A stretch of DNA of 5,646 nucleotides from a bacterium (GCA_029573925.1 JAKQBV010000467.1:1-5646); one strand, 5' to 3'; shown: positions 1 to 5,438, counted from the first letter of the stretch. Notes: generated from the letters alone by a model not told the origin. Made by a program: numbers and translations.

Positions 1-270
1 GCGCCGATGATTTTCTAGATCGTTTTCAAGGCGACCGAGAAGATCGATATCCATCGTGGGGCGGGATGTCGGAGCCTCCCACACAGCAAGCATCAGCGCG
101 CCCTTCAAGACAAATTTCTTCGAATACGCTGATTTGGATAAACGAAAAAGAAAACGCTCCATTGCGTAATATTGAAGAATTTCACTGAACGGTCTGTCTG
201 TTTCTCTGGCCCTGTTCTGAAGCCGCTGCCTGACGGATGCCGCCACATCTTTTACTTCGCGCTTAGTCAC
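1..270 (-). CDS. AbiEii-like nucleotidyltransferase toxin (3' end cut by window edge)
   Basis: Likely toxin of a type IV (AbiE-like) toxin-antitoxin pair. The family is a DNA polymerase beta-type nucleotidyltransferase; related enzymes stop growth or phage replication, and some modify tRNA. I translated the first 90 codons by hand from the GTG at 270-268. Residues 53-78 contain FVLKGALMLAVWEA followed by SRPTMDIDLLG, which matches the conserved N-terminal nucleotidyltransferase block of AbiEii/AbiGii proteins; the two Asp of the DID motif are the expected metal ligands. Full family members are roughly 250-300 residues, so about two thirds of the gene lies beyond the left edge. The GTG start overlaps the antitoxin stop in a GTGA at 267-270, implying translational coupling. 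The family call is confident. Phage-defence activity is inferred from the family only. Confidence 0.88.
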   Translation of the reverse strand, partial: MTKREVKDVAASVRQRLQNRARETDRPFSEILQYYAMERFLFRLSKSAYSKKFVLKGALMLAVWEAPTSRPTMDIDLLGRLENDLENHRR

Positions 271-878
271 AGCAGCGCCTCCAGATAGGGTTTTATAATC
301 TTGTCAACCCTGCATATGCCTGCATAGCGCATCAGAGCGTCAATGTCTTTCCGTCTTCGCCCGCAGTAAAGTTTCAGAGCCTCAATTGCCGTATCGTTCC
401 CGGTTTTGTTTCTGAACTTGAAACAGTCGGCAATCGTCTTTTCGGGATTGTATATCTTTACCTGAAAGCCGTCTATTCTGTGAGTTTTCACGCCCTCGGT
501 AAAAGCCTCTCCTGAGAATTTGAAAACCCGCACCGGTGGATAATCCACTCGCGGCGGACGCGTGAATCTGTCAATGGCAACATAGACTTCGTGGGGTATC
601 TGCGCGGTTAGTTCATAGAATGCGAGCGCTGAAATCAGACATACAACTCCATGCGGCGCTCTCAAAGACACTGAAACAAGGTCGGGTTTTGAAAGCGGTG
701 TCATGGCGGAGAGCCGATAAATGCCGCGGCTCAGATACTCAACGACGCCTTCATCTCGCATTGAGTATAGGTCGCGCGGCGCTATTCCAGCGCGGATGGC
801 CTCGGTCGTCCTCAGCACACCGCCCTCTCTGCGGAAGACCGCCGCCTGCTTTCTGTATGTTTTTTGTTCTATCGCCAT
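267..878 (-). CDS. AbiEi-like type IV antitoxin / transcriptional regulator
   Basis: A 203-residue cognate antitoxin of the AbiEii-like toxin that follows. Known AbiEi proteins have an N-terminal winged helix-turn-helix that represses their own promoter and a C-terminal domain that neutralises the toxin. Here residues about 8-56 form the helix-turn-helix-like part, rich in basic residues and ending in SRGIYRLS, which is typical of the family. Residues 74-95 (PHGVVCLISALAFYELT) and 144-169 (NPEKTIADCFKFRN, then DTAIEALK) match the conserved AbiEi core. The ATG start at 878 is supported by AAGGG seven bases upstream. The protein ends in the GTGA overlap with the toxin gene. The length is normal and I see no damage, so the pair is probably functional unless the unseen part of the toxin is broken. 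Autoregulation is expected from the family but not shown. Confidence 0.9.
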   Translation of the reverse strand: MAIEQKTYRKQAAVFRREGGVLRTTEAIRAGIAPRDLYSMRDEGVVEYLSRGIYRLSAMTPLSKPDLVSVSLRAPHGVVCLISALAFYELTAQIPHEVYVAIDRFTRPPRVDYPPVRVFKFSGEAFTEGVKTHRIDGFQVKIYNPEKTIADCFKFRNKTGNDTAIEALKLYCGRRRKDIDALMRYAGICRVDKIIKPYLEALL

Positions 879-962
879 GACGAAACCCTTATTATAGTTA
901 TGTAGCCACTTGCCATTATATGATAACGCTATTATACGATGTTTTCAACCTGAAGTTTGAAA
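879..962 (-). promoter_or_regulatory. Putative promoter/operator region of the abiE pair
   Basis: This AT-rich intergenic stretch precedes the antitoxin. On the minus strand it holds three perfect TATAAT hexamers, at 891-896, 915-920 and 931-936. None has a good -35 box at 16-18 bases, so the actual start cannot be chosen; a regulator-dependent or extended promoter is possible. At 943-962 a 6-bp inverted repeat (TTTCAA and TTGAAA, 8-base spacer) lies just upstream of the outermost hexamer, a plausible AbiEi operator because AbiEi proteins are known to bind inverted repeats at their promoters. The region suggests the pair is transcribed separately from the operon upstream. Confidence 0.5.
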
Positions 963-986
963 CTATTTTGCATTCAATACTTCGTT

Positions 987-1415
987 TCACATCAGAGGCG
1001 AAAACCACACTTTGGCCTGATTGAAGCGCGACATCAGTTCCGCCGCCTCTTTCATGGTTTTTCCGTCGTAGAGTCTGACATCGGATATTCCCCCCGCCGC
1101 TTCGTACAGTTTTCGCAACAGGTTGATCCCCTTCCAGAAATTCTCCGGTGGCGCTTCTTTCATCTCCATTATGTTGGTCTTGCGCGAGCATGTGTTGTCG
1201 GCCCCGACCTCGCCCTCGTACATTACAGCGGTAATCAATCCCGTTGTTTTTGTGCGCTTTGAAATTACACGCCTGACGCGGTTTGTGCCGGGAAGCGAGA
1301 AATCCACGATGGCGAACAGGCATTCTCCCGGCTCATTGATTGTGATGAGCGGGTTAAATCGCTCAATGTCGCGGTCGCTTTTTCTGCTGTGCTGTTTCTG
1401 TTTTTTTCTTTTCAT
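987..1415 (-). CDS. Hypothetical protein, 142 residues
   Basis: I do not recognise the family. The N-terminus is very basic (MKRKKQKQHSRKSDR), which could be a nucleic-acid-binding tail or disordered. The remainder looks like a soluble mixed alpha/beta protein, with a strand-like segment ECLFAIVDFSLPG near residue 31 and a likely helix FWKGINLLRKLYEA near residue 93. There is no signal peptide or membrane segment. The ATG at 1415-1413 overlaps the stop of the preceding interrupted frame in an ATGA, and GAGGGGG a few bases upstream is a good ribosome-binding site, so the start is well supported. It is the last gene of the tightly packed minus-strand operon before the abiE promoter region. The plus-strand frames over it are shadows. 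Confidence 0.75.
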   Translation of the reverse strand: MKRKKQKQHSRKSDRDIERFNPLITINEPGECLFAIVDFSLPGTNRVRRVISKRTKTTGLITAVMYEGEVGADNTCSRKTNIMEMKEAPPENFWKGINLLRKLYEAAGGISDVRLYDGKTMKEAAELMSRFNQAKVWFSPLM

Positions 1416-1630
1416 TCAGCCCCCTCTTCGTCTATATGGTCGCATTCAGGCGCATAGCCTGCGACGCCTGCCTTTTCTTTCATAGTGTTGAGCCACTCAG
1501 ACCGGGAGAGATTCGCCGCCTAGTGGATGTCGTCGCCGGTCAGCAGTCCGTGCCTTTTGAAATGCCCCATGACCTCGAATACGTTGGCATTGGTTATGAA
1601 ATCTATGATTTACCTTCGCGGGTCTCTCAA
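1412..1630 (-). pseudogene. Interrupted small gene with in-frame TAG (and TAA near its start)
   Basis: Between two genes that otherwise overlap their neighbours lies a gap filled by one minus-strand frame. From a TTG at 1630-1628, with GGAGG eight bases upstream (1639-1643), it reads through TAA at 1612-1610 (codon 7) and TAG at 1522-1520 (codon 37) to TGA at 1414-1412, which overlaps the next start as ATGA. Pieces such as IIDFITNANVFEVMGHF, KRHGLLTGDDIH, the break, then AANLSRSEWLNTMKEKAG look like a genuine soluble protein. By my hand count about 43% of codons begin with G and about 65% end in G or C, as in real genes. The start is uncertain: ATA at 1606-1604, six bases after AAGG, may be a mutated ATG, and ATG at 1656 gives only nine residues. 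Readings are a decayed gene, a readthrough gene or a recoded stop. Family not recognised. Confidence 0.5.
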
Positions 1631-1652
1631 TTTCCTCGCCTCCGTTCCATAA

Positions 1653-1877
1653 TCATGCGCGTCCTATCGGATGTGCCGCGTCATGCGCCGATAGATCAAC
1701 TAAACCCTCGAAGGTAGCGCCGGAATCGAAACACGTCGGGCATATAGGCACATCAACCATGGCACCTTCGTGCTCAACTCTCAGAAAGAATCCGCCATCG
1801 TCGAATTCCTGCCTACAGAACGAGCAGGTGAACTGGTTTGAATACAGATTCTTTCCGAACTTCACTCTTATTCTCAT
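1653..1877 (-). CDS. Small zinc-ribbon-like protein, 74 residues
   Basis: A small soluble protein with two CxxC knuckles, Cys18/Cys21 (CSFC) and Cys46/Cys49 (CPTC), separated by 24 residues. This spacing is typical of zinc ribbons in small phage and plasmid proteins that bind nucleic acid or protein partners. Zinc binding is inferred from the four cysteines; the exact family is not recognised. The ATG start overlaps the previous gene's TGA as ATGA at 1874-1877, with AAGGA six bases upstream inside that gene, so translation is probably coupled. The tail after residue 55 (acidic, then Ala/His-rich) shows no motif. Its own TGA overlaps an ATG in another ATGA at 1653-1656, but that ATG opens only a nine-codon frame leading into the interrupted gene. 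Confidence 0.78.
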   Translation of the reverse strand: MRIRVKFGKNLYSNQFTCSFCRQEFDDGGFFLRVEHEGAMVDVPICPTCFDSGATFEGLVDLSAHDAAHPIGRA

Positions 1878-2125
1878 TTTCGTTCCTTACTCGCCAGTTC
1901 TTTGCGAACGAGTTCATTTATCAGCGCCCTCGCTCTTTCGCTTTCGGTTTTGCCAGACACAGCAAGGCCTACTCCGAAAAAGCGCCATGCGTTCCGAATC
2001 ACCATTTCCATGTAGGCTTCCGCCGTTTTGAATTCCGTAAACATCGAGGCACCCTTCATTTTCTCGACAACGCCAAGGGATGTGCGCGCCTCGAATGATT
2101 CTCCGTCCTTCAACGTTATTTTCAT
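1874..2125 (-). CDS. Hypothetical protein, 83 residues
   Basis: I do not recognise the family. The protein starts MKITLKDGESFEARTSLGVV, probably a beta hairpin. It then has amphipathic helices (FKTAEAYMEMVIRNAWRF, residues 32-49) and a charged helical C-terminus (residues 58-83) rich in Arg, Lys and Glu. There is no signal peptide or membrane segment. I prefer the ATG at 2125-2123, with GGGAG eleven bases upstream, over the TTG at 2134, which is only two bases from that site. The same frame is open upstream to the TAG that ends the amidoligase gene at 2143-2141, so readthrough of that TAG would produce a fused protein of about 392 residues. It ends with an ATGA overlap onto the zinc-ribbon gene. 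Confidence 0.72.
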   Translation of the reverse strand: MKITLKDGESFEARTSLGVVEKMKGASMFTEFKTAEAYMEMVIRNAWRFFGVGLAVSGKTESERARALINELVRKELASKERK

Positions 2126-2140
2126 TTCTCGCAACGCTCC

Positions 2141-3052
2141 CTATGCAGTCTGTCGGCGCGCCGGATTCTTCCATGCGCTGTCGCCATGAAGCCGCGCGAG
2201 CAGGTGCATCCGCACGTTGTGGTGTTCCGGGCCGCGCAGTCCATGCCCGTGGCTAATGAACACCCGGAAATCAAACTTGCCGCAGTCCGCCTCATACTTC
2301 CGCTTCTTGGCGCTTGCGGCCTTTGTGTTTATCGCTTTCGCCGTCAGAGCCATGCAGAAAACAATCCATGCCCGGAGTTCTCCTGCGTGTATGCGGTTGG
2401 ATTTGAACTGAAACAGTCGAAATTCCACAGCGTCACGATAGAGAAGGCCATTCAGATTTAACGCGGCATACCGGCTATCGTGATGGCGAGTCGGCGTCGC
2501 GTTGAACCTGCCGTACCACCACTTGTTGAGTTCATTCATATCTCCCGGTTTGCGCGCCGCGATCTTCTGCGCAAATTCGCCGCGCATCTTTTTCGCGTAC
2601 CGCTCCATCCGCTCTTTGGTTACTCCGAATGCGGCGAATATAAGGTCTTCGTGTTTGCAGAATATTCTCGCGAGGTTGGCGGCGGCTCGCGCATTGAGAC
2701 CGGGATGCGACACGTGGATATGTACCGCTGTCTTATCGTCCACTCGCGCTCCGGCGCGCCGCGCCGCTCGAACGACTTCCTGTAATTCAGGCAAATCTTC
2801 AAACGAAAGTATCGGCGTGTTGATTTCCGCGCGAAGATGCTGCGGCGCGTTTATAAGAGAGGCGTCCGAAACAACCCGCCACATGCGGCCTCTGGCGTCA
2901 ATGAGTTCATGCGTGTCGAGTCCCGCCGAAGGAACGCGCACGATTTCCCCGCCGCCGACAACGCTTTTAATGGCTTGTGCCACCTGCATCCGGGTGCGAT
3001 TGACGAGCTCTATCTCCACGCCGATCTTCATTTCCCTGTAATCCACTTCCAT
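2141..3052 (-). CDS. Amidoligase-like protein (COOH-NH2 ligase superfamily)
   Basis: A 303-residue protein resembling the Amidoligase_2 family, glutamine-synthetase-fold enzymes predicted to join carboxyl and amino groups using ATP, for example in peptide tagging or wall modification. Visible family features are the opening strand KIGVEIEL (residues 9-16), WRVVSDASL (58-66), AEINTPIL (75-82), HIHVSHPG (111-118) and a late block RYAALNL...AVEFRLFQFKSNR (194-220). Conserved Glu, His and Arg residues in these blocks are the expected nucleotide and metal contacts. I chose the ATG at 3052-3050 because AAGGAAAGG lies just upstream and the family core starts there; an ATG 29 codons further upstream has no comparable site. 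It ends at TAG (2143-2141), the only non-TGA stop among the complete genes. The substrate is unknown and no gamma-glutamyl cyclotransferase neighbour is visible. Confidence 0.8.
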   Translation of the reverse strand: MEVDYREMKIGVEIELVNRTRMQVAQAIKSVVGGGEIVRVPSAGLDTHELIDARGRMWRVVSDASLINAPQHLRAEINTPILSFEDLPELQEVVRAARRAGARVDDKTAVHIHVSHPGLNARAAANLARIFCKHEDLIFAAFGVTKERMERYAKKMRGEFAQKIAARKPGDMNELNKWWYGRFNATPTRHHDSRYAALNLNGLLYRDAVEFRLFQFKSNRIHAGELRAWIVFCMALTAKAINTKAASAKKRKYEADCGKFDFRVFISHGHGLRGPEHHNVRMHLLARLHGDSAWKNPARRQTA

Positions 3053-3139
3053 GTGCCTTTCCTTTCCAATGTAAGCGCCTGTGTTTTGCGCGCCTTTCCA
3101 AGGCCTCACCAGTAGGCGACATCGGCGCAAATAAGTCAA

Positions 3140-3151
3140 GCTGATATCAGC
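3140..3151. repeat. Perfect 12-bp palindrome, possible operator
   Basis: GCTGATATCAGC is a perfect palindrome centred in the divergent region, between two TTGAC-like hexamers on the minus strand. A dimeric helix-turn-helix repressor could bind here and control one or both arms. No obvious repressor gene other than the AbiEi-like protein is in the window, so the binder would be encoded elsewhere. Confidence 0.4.
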
Positions 3152-3179
3152 ATAAAATTGTCAATCGGAGACAGAGTAG

Positions 3180-3200
3180 TATTTAAATCTTTCTTAAATA
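3180..3200. repeat. 7-bp inverted repeat (TATTTAA / TTAAATA)
   Basis: TATTTAA (3180-3186) and TTAAATA (3194-3200) form a perfect inverted repeat around the 7-base spacer ATCTTTC. It lies 68 bases before the start of the 86-residue gene and could be an operator or part of its promoter. The arms are purely A and T, so a chance occurrence in AT-rich DNA is also possible. Confidence 0.35.
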
Positions 3201-3267
3201 TTGGCTTGATATGCCGCGTGGATTGCTCCTTAATTGACCTGCGAAAAACGGATGTGAGAGGTGAAAT

Positions 3268-3528
3268 ATGAAAAGAATCATAGGACGAAAAGCGCGGTAC
3301 ACGGGCAAAGAGCAAAATCTCAATAAGGTCGTAATCGTTGCGGCCATGATAGCGCGGGGTTCAAACGACCCGGACGAGCATCTGTATCTCAAGACAGATA
3401 AAGAGATAGAGAAGGCAGGAGGCGTGAAACCGACCGACCGCGTCGAGGTCAGGCCGATCCACCAGGACGGAAGAGTCAGTTGGATCACCTGCGATCCGCT
3501 CTACCGAGATTTGCGTTTTATTGATTGA
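3268..3528 (+). CDS. Hypothetical protein, 86 residues
   Basis: First gene of the right arm; family not recognised. It has a basic N-terminus (MKRIIGRKARYTGK), a short hydrophobic stretch NKVVIVAAMIARG (residues 19-31) that is too short and polar-flanked to be a sure membrane segment, then an acidic and hydrophilic part ending PLYRDLRFID. It looks like a small soluble protein. AGAGG six bases before the ATG supports the start. The next gene in the same direction begins 51 bases after its TGA, so the two are probably co-transcribed. The minus-strand frame across 3361-3924 is a shadow. Confidence 0.7.
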   Translation: MKRIIGRKARYTGKEQNLNKVVIVAAMIARGSNDPDEHLYLKTDKEIEKAGGVKPTDRVEVRPIHQDGRVSWITCDPLYRDLRFID

Positions 3529-3579
3529 CGATTCTGCGAGACAGGAAAACGACGCAATGAAAGGGAGGAGGTGACTATC

Positions 3580-3867
3580 TTGCCTAAACCCACCATAGTG
3601 AACGCCCGCGAAACCAGAAGAAGTCTCGAAATCAATCCAGACCGGTGGGGTCATTATCAGGCCAGTGAATACCGGTTCAAGTTCTAGAAGCAGAGCATAC
3701 GCATTAAGAAATGTTTCCGGCATGAGTCCGGCGGGCGCGGGCGCGTTATCGCGCGGTCTTATTTCTACTCGCAGCTGGCTCCGGGTCAGCTCGAAGGAAT
3801 CGTCAAATTTCTCACAAACAAAGGAGGCCATAATCATGGCGAAAAAAGCGAAAGAAATCACGTTTGA
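3580..3867 (+). pseudogene. Interrupted small gene with in-frame TAG at codon 36
   Basis: A very strong ribosome-binding site (GGGAGGAGG, 3563-3571) precedes the TTG at 3580-3582 by eight bases. The frame runs MPKPTIVNARETRRSLEINP through HYQASEYRFKF, meets TAG at 3685-3687, then continues as KQSIRIKKCFRHESGG and GRVIARSYFYSQLAPGQLEG to TGA at 3865-3867. The downstream part looks like real protein, basic with aromatic residues, yet has no ATG, GTG or TTG in frame, so it could be made only by reading through the TAG. By my count about 60% of its first 50 codons end in G or C. Its last 32 bases overlap the next gene. If the TAG truly ends translation, only a 35-residue peptide is made. Readings are a nonsense-mutated gene, programmed readthrough, or UAG read as sense. 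Family not recognised. Confidence 0.5.
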
Positions 3868-4246
3868 GAAAGCTGTCCCCGCGTATCTGAAGAACCTGAC
3901 GGACGAGGGCAAGAACGAGCGCACGGTCGAAGTTTACGGCCGCTGCCTTCAGACGGCTGTCGATTACTTTGGCTCGGACAAACCGCTCGGCAAACTCACC
4001 CCGGCAACAATCGGGACATTCTTCAAATCCGACGCATTCCTCAAGAAGCCGAACGGCAACTTAAAAAGCGAAATTACGCTGACTCAGAACAGAAGAGTTC
4101 TCAGAATGATGCTTGTCTGGGCGCATGAGAAGGGATACCTCGAAGACATCCCGCTTCCGAAATCGGAGATGAAGAAAGGACGCGAACAGAATGGAAACGA
4201 CACCGGCAACACCGAACTCGCCCCTGACGCCCCGCAGGGCGATTGA
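3836..4246 (+). CDS. Stand-alone recombinase core-binding (SAM-like) domain protein
   Basis: A 136-residue protein matching the N-terminal, DNA-arm-wrapping domain of phage integrases. It has FEKAVPAYLKNLTDEGKNER at residues 10-29, VEVYGRCLQTAVDYFG at 31-46, then RVLRMMLVWAHEKGYLED at 87-104. The catalytic domain (Arg, Lys, His-x-x-Arg, His, Tyr) is absent and the protein ends in a polar tail. It may bind recombination sites as an accessory factor, compete with the full recombinase, or be a leftover of a truncated integrase. The start is well marked: GGAGG (3822-3826) lies eight or nine bases before the ATG. Its last 56 bases overlap the start of the complete recombinase in a different frame. 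That recombinase carries its own N-terminal domain, so this is not simply its missing front half. Confidence 0.8.
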   Translation: MAKKAKEITFEKAVPAYLKNLTDEGKNERTVEVYGRCLQTAVDYFGSDKPLGKLTPATIGTFFKSDAFLKKPNGNLKSEITLTQNRRVLRMMLVWAHEKGYLEDIPLPKSEMKKGREQNGNDTGNTELAPDAPQGD

Positions 4247-5117
4247 CCTGTTCGAGACCAAGCTGCGCGCCGACGCCCGCTCGTTGCACACCGTCGCTTC
4301 CTACCTGCGCGACCTCGGGCAATTGGAGCGGTTCCTTGCGGACCGTTTCCAATGCCCGGAGGTTGCGACAGTCACGGCGGACATGCTCAACGAGTTTATC
4401 GTGTCCGAGCCGGTGACGCTCATGCCGGACGGCTCGCCGAAAGCTGAAGGTTCAGTCAACAAGGTGAAGATCTCGTTGAAGTCATTCTTCAACTGGCTCG
4501 CCGCATCCGGGCGCATCCCCGCCAATCCAGCCGCCGCCATTCGCATCCGGCATGTCCGCCGCCCCGCGCCTGACGTTCTCACGGATGTCGAGAAAAAGAG
4601 TCTGCTCAAGGCCATCTCGAATACGAGGGGGAAGAAAGCCTTCCGGGACTTTGCCATTATGAGCCTCTTTCTCAACACCGGCATTCGCGTGTCCGAACTG
4701 GTCGGGCTGGACGCGGACGACGTGAATCTGCCGGAGCGACGCATCACCATCCGGGTCAAAGGCGGACACACCGCAATGCGGTTTCTGAACGTCCATGCAC
4801 GACGCGCTCTCGAACCATATCTGAAAGCCAGAAAGAAGACGCCGGTCGAGACCCGCGCCTTGTTCGTCAGCAATCAGGGGTTCCGTCTTTCTGTGCGTCA
4901 GGTGCAGCGGTTGTTCGACGGATGGCTTGTCGCCGCTGGAATCGAGAAGAATATCTCCGTCCACGGTCTGCGCCACACGTTTGCGACCAGTCTGCTTGAG
5001 CGCACCGGCAACCTCGCTCTCGTTCAGCAGAGTCTCGGCCACCGCCACATTTCGACGACCACCATCTATGCCCATGTGCCTTCTGAAGAGCTTCAGAACG
5101 CGCTGGAATGTCTTTGA
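4191..5117 (+). CDS. Tyrosine recombinase / phage integrase (XerC/D-like)
   Basis: A complete 308-residue recombinase that cuts and rejoins DNA through a covalent 3'-phosphotyrosine intermediate. Residues about 12-108 are the SAM-like core-binding domain (HTVASYLRDLGQLERFLADR; later SLKSFFNWLAASGRIP). Residues about 127-305 are the catalytic domain with every expected residue: Arg166 (NTGIRVSELVGL), Lys190 (RVKGG), His258 and Arg261 (HGLRH), His284 (LGHRH) and the nucleophile Tyr293 (TTTIYAH). Length is normal for XerC/XerD-type enzymes and short integrases. AAAGGA ten or so bases before the ATG supports the start inside the preceding gene. The role is either integration and excision of the element or resolution of dimers; the accessory context favours the former. 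No attachment site or tRNA is visible. Confidence 0.95.
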   Translation: METTPATPNSPLTPRRAIDLFETKLRADARSLHTVASYLRDLGQLERFLADRFQCPEVATVTADMLNEFIVSEPVTLMPDGSPKAEGSVNKVKISLKSFFNWLAASGRIPANPAAAIRIRHVRRPAPDVLTDVEKKSLLKAISNTRGKKAFRDFAIMSLFLNTGIRVSELVGLDADDVNLPERRITIRVKGGHTAMRFLNVHARRALEPYLKARKKTPVETRALFVSNQGFRLSVRQVQRLFDGWLVAAGIEKNISVHGLRHTFATSLLERTGNLALVQQSLGHRHISTTTIYAHVPSEELQNALECL

Positions 5118-5129
5118 AGGGAGCGTCGC

Positions 5130-5438
5130 ATGAATTCATACGAACTCGAACAGGCGGTCCGGCAGATTGCGAAGCAGTTAATCCGCCCCTATGTCGCTCG
5201 GGGCGATTCGTTCATAAGCCTCAAAGCGTCCCACCTAGGGGTGAACTGCATGGGATCGCGCGCCAGTATCGGGGGCTTGATGAACGGCAAGTCATGGTCA
5301 ACCGATTTCATAATCGTGCCCATGGCGGACGGACGGAAAACCAACGCCGCGTTCAAACTGCGAGATATCTTCGGCGAGGTAGAGGGAGAGATAAAGTCCG
5401 CCGCCGCGCTCGAAGACTTCCGGTTGGAACCCGGCTGA
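5130..5438 (+). CDS. Hypothetical protein, 102 residues
   Basis: Family not recognised. The ATG follows the recombinase stop by 12 bases, with GGGAG six bases upstream, so it is almost certainly co-transcribed with the recombinase. The N-terminal third is helical (YELEQAVRQIAKQLIRPYVA, residues 4-23). The middle is Gly/Ser-rich with strand-like segments (SHLGVNCMGSRASIGG; TDFIIVPMADG), and the C-terminus (FKLRDIFGEVEGEI) is acidic. No signal peptide, membrane helix or metal motif is visible. Position next to an integrase makes an accessory or cargo role possible, but nothing in the sequence shows which. Two longer frames over it in other registers are shadows. Confidence 0.75.
   Translation: MNSYELEQAVRQIAKQLIRPYVARGDSFISLKASHLGVNCMGSRASIGGLMNGKSWSTDFIIVPMADGRKTNAAFKLRDIFGEVEGEIKSAAALEDFRLEPG

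Larger units (their letters stand above)
3053..3267. promoter_or_regulatory. Divergent intergenic control region
   Basis: These 215 bases lie between the divergent amidoligase and 86-residue genes and hold no convincing gene. The middle, about 3130-3205, is AT-rich. On the minus strand TTGACA (3159-3164) and TTGACT (3134-3139) resemble -35 boxes but lack a good -10 at the right distance. On the plus strand TTGTCA (3158-3163) is followed 17 bases later by ATTTAA, a weak promoter candidate for the right arm. Both arms probably start here, but exact promoters cannot be fixed from sequence alone. Confidence 0.45.

Noticed and set aside
1436..1717. 93-codon plus-strand frame reading like a protein
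   Set aside because: It is codon-for-codon antisense to the interrupted minus-strand frame, has no ribosome-binding site, would sit alone against a dense minus-strand operon, and overlaps the zinc-ribbon gene. It does explain the opposite TAG and TAA as Leu codons CTA and TTA, so it is kept in mind as the main rival explanation.
2502..3041. 179-codon plus-strand frame over the amidoligase
   Set aside because: Antisense shadow; composition rich in Ser, Arg and Cys with no ribosome-binding site, while the minus strand shows a recognisable family.
3672..3687. GGTTCAAGTTC resembling a tRNA T-loop
   Set aside because: No matching acceptor, D or anticodon arms nearby. The similar GGGGTTCAAAC near 3357 also lacks them.
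3665..3835. In-frame upstream extension of the core-binding-domain gene
   Set aside because: The extension is low-complexity Ser/Arg/Ala sequence; GGAGG eight or nine bases before the ATG at 3836 and the domain start both favour the shorter form.
3361..3924. 187-codon minus-strand frame
   Set aside because: Spans three plus-strand genes with good ribosome-binding sites and has no supporting signals of its own.
4191..4246. Programmed frameshift joining the core-binding-domain gene to the recombinase
   Set aside because: The recombinase has its own N-terminal domain, start codon and ribosome-binding site, and I saw no clear slippery site in the overlap.
4301..5075. Long minus-strand frames (190 and 197 codons) over the recombinase
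   Set aside because: Antisense shadows of a GC-rich gene whose plus-strand product has all catalytic residues.
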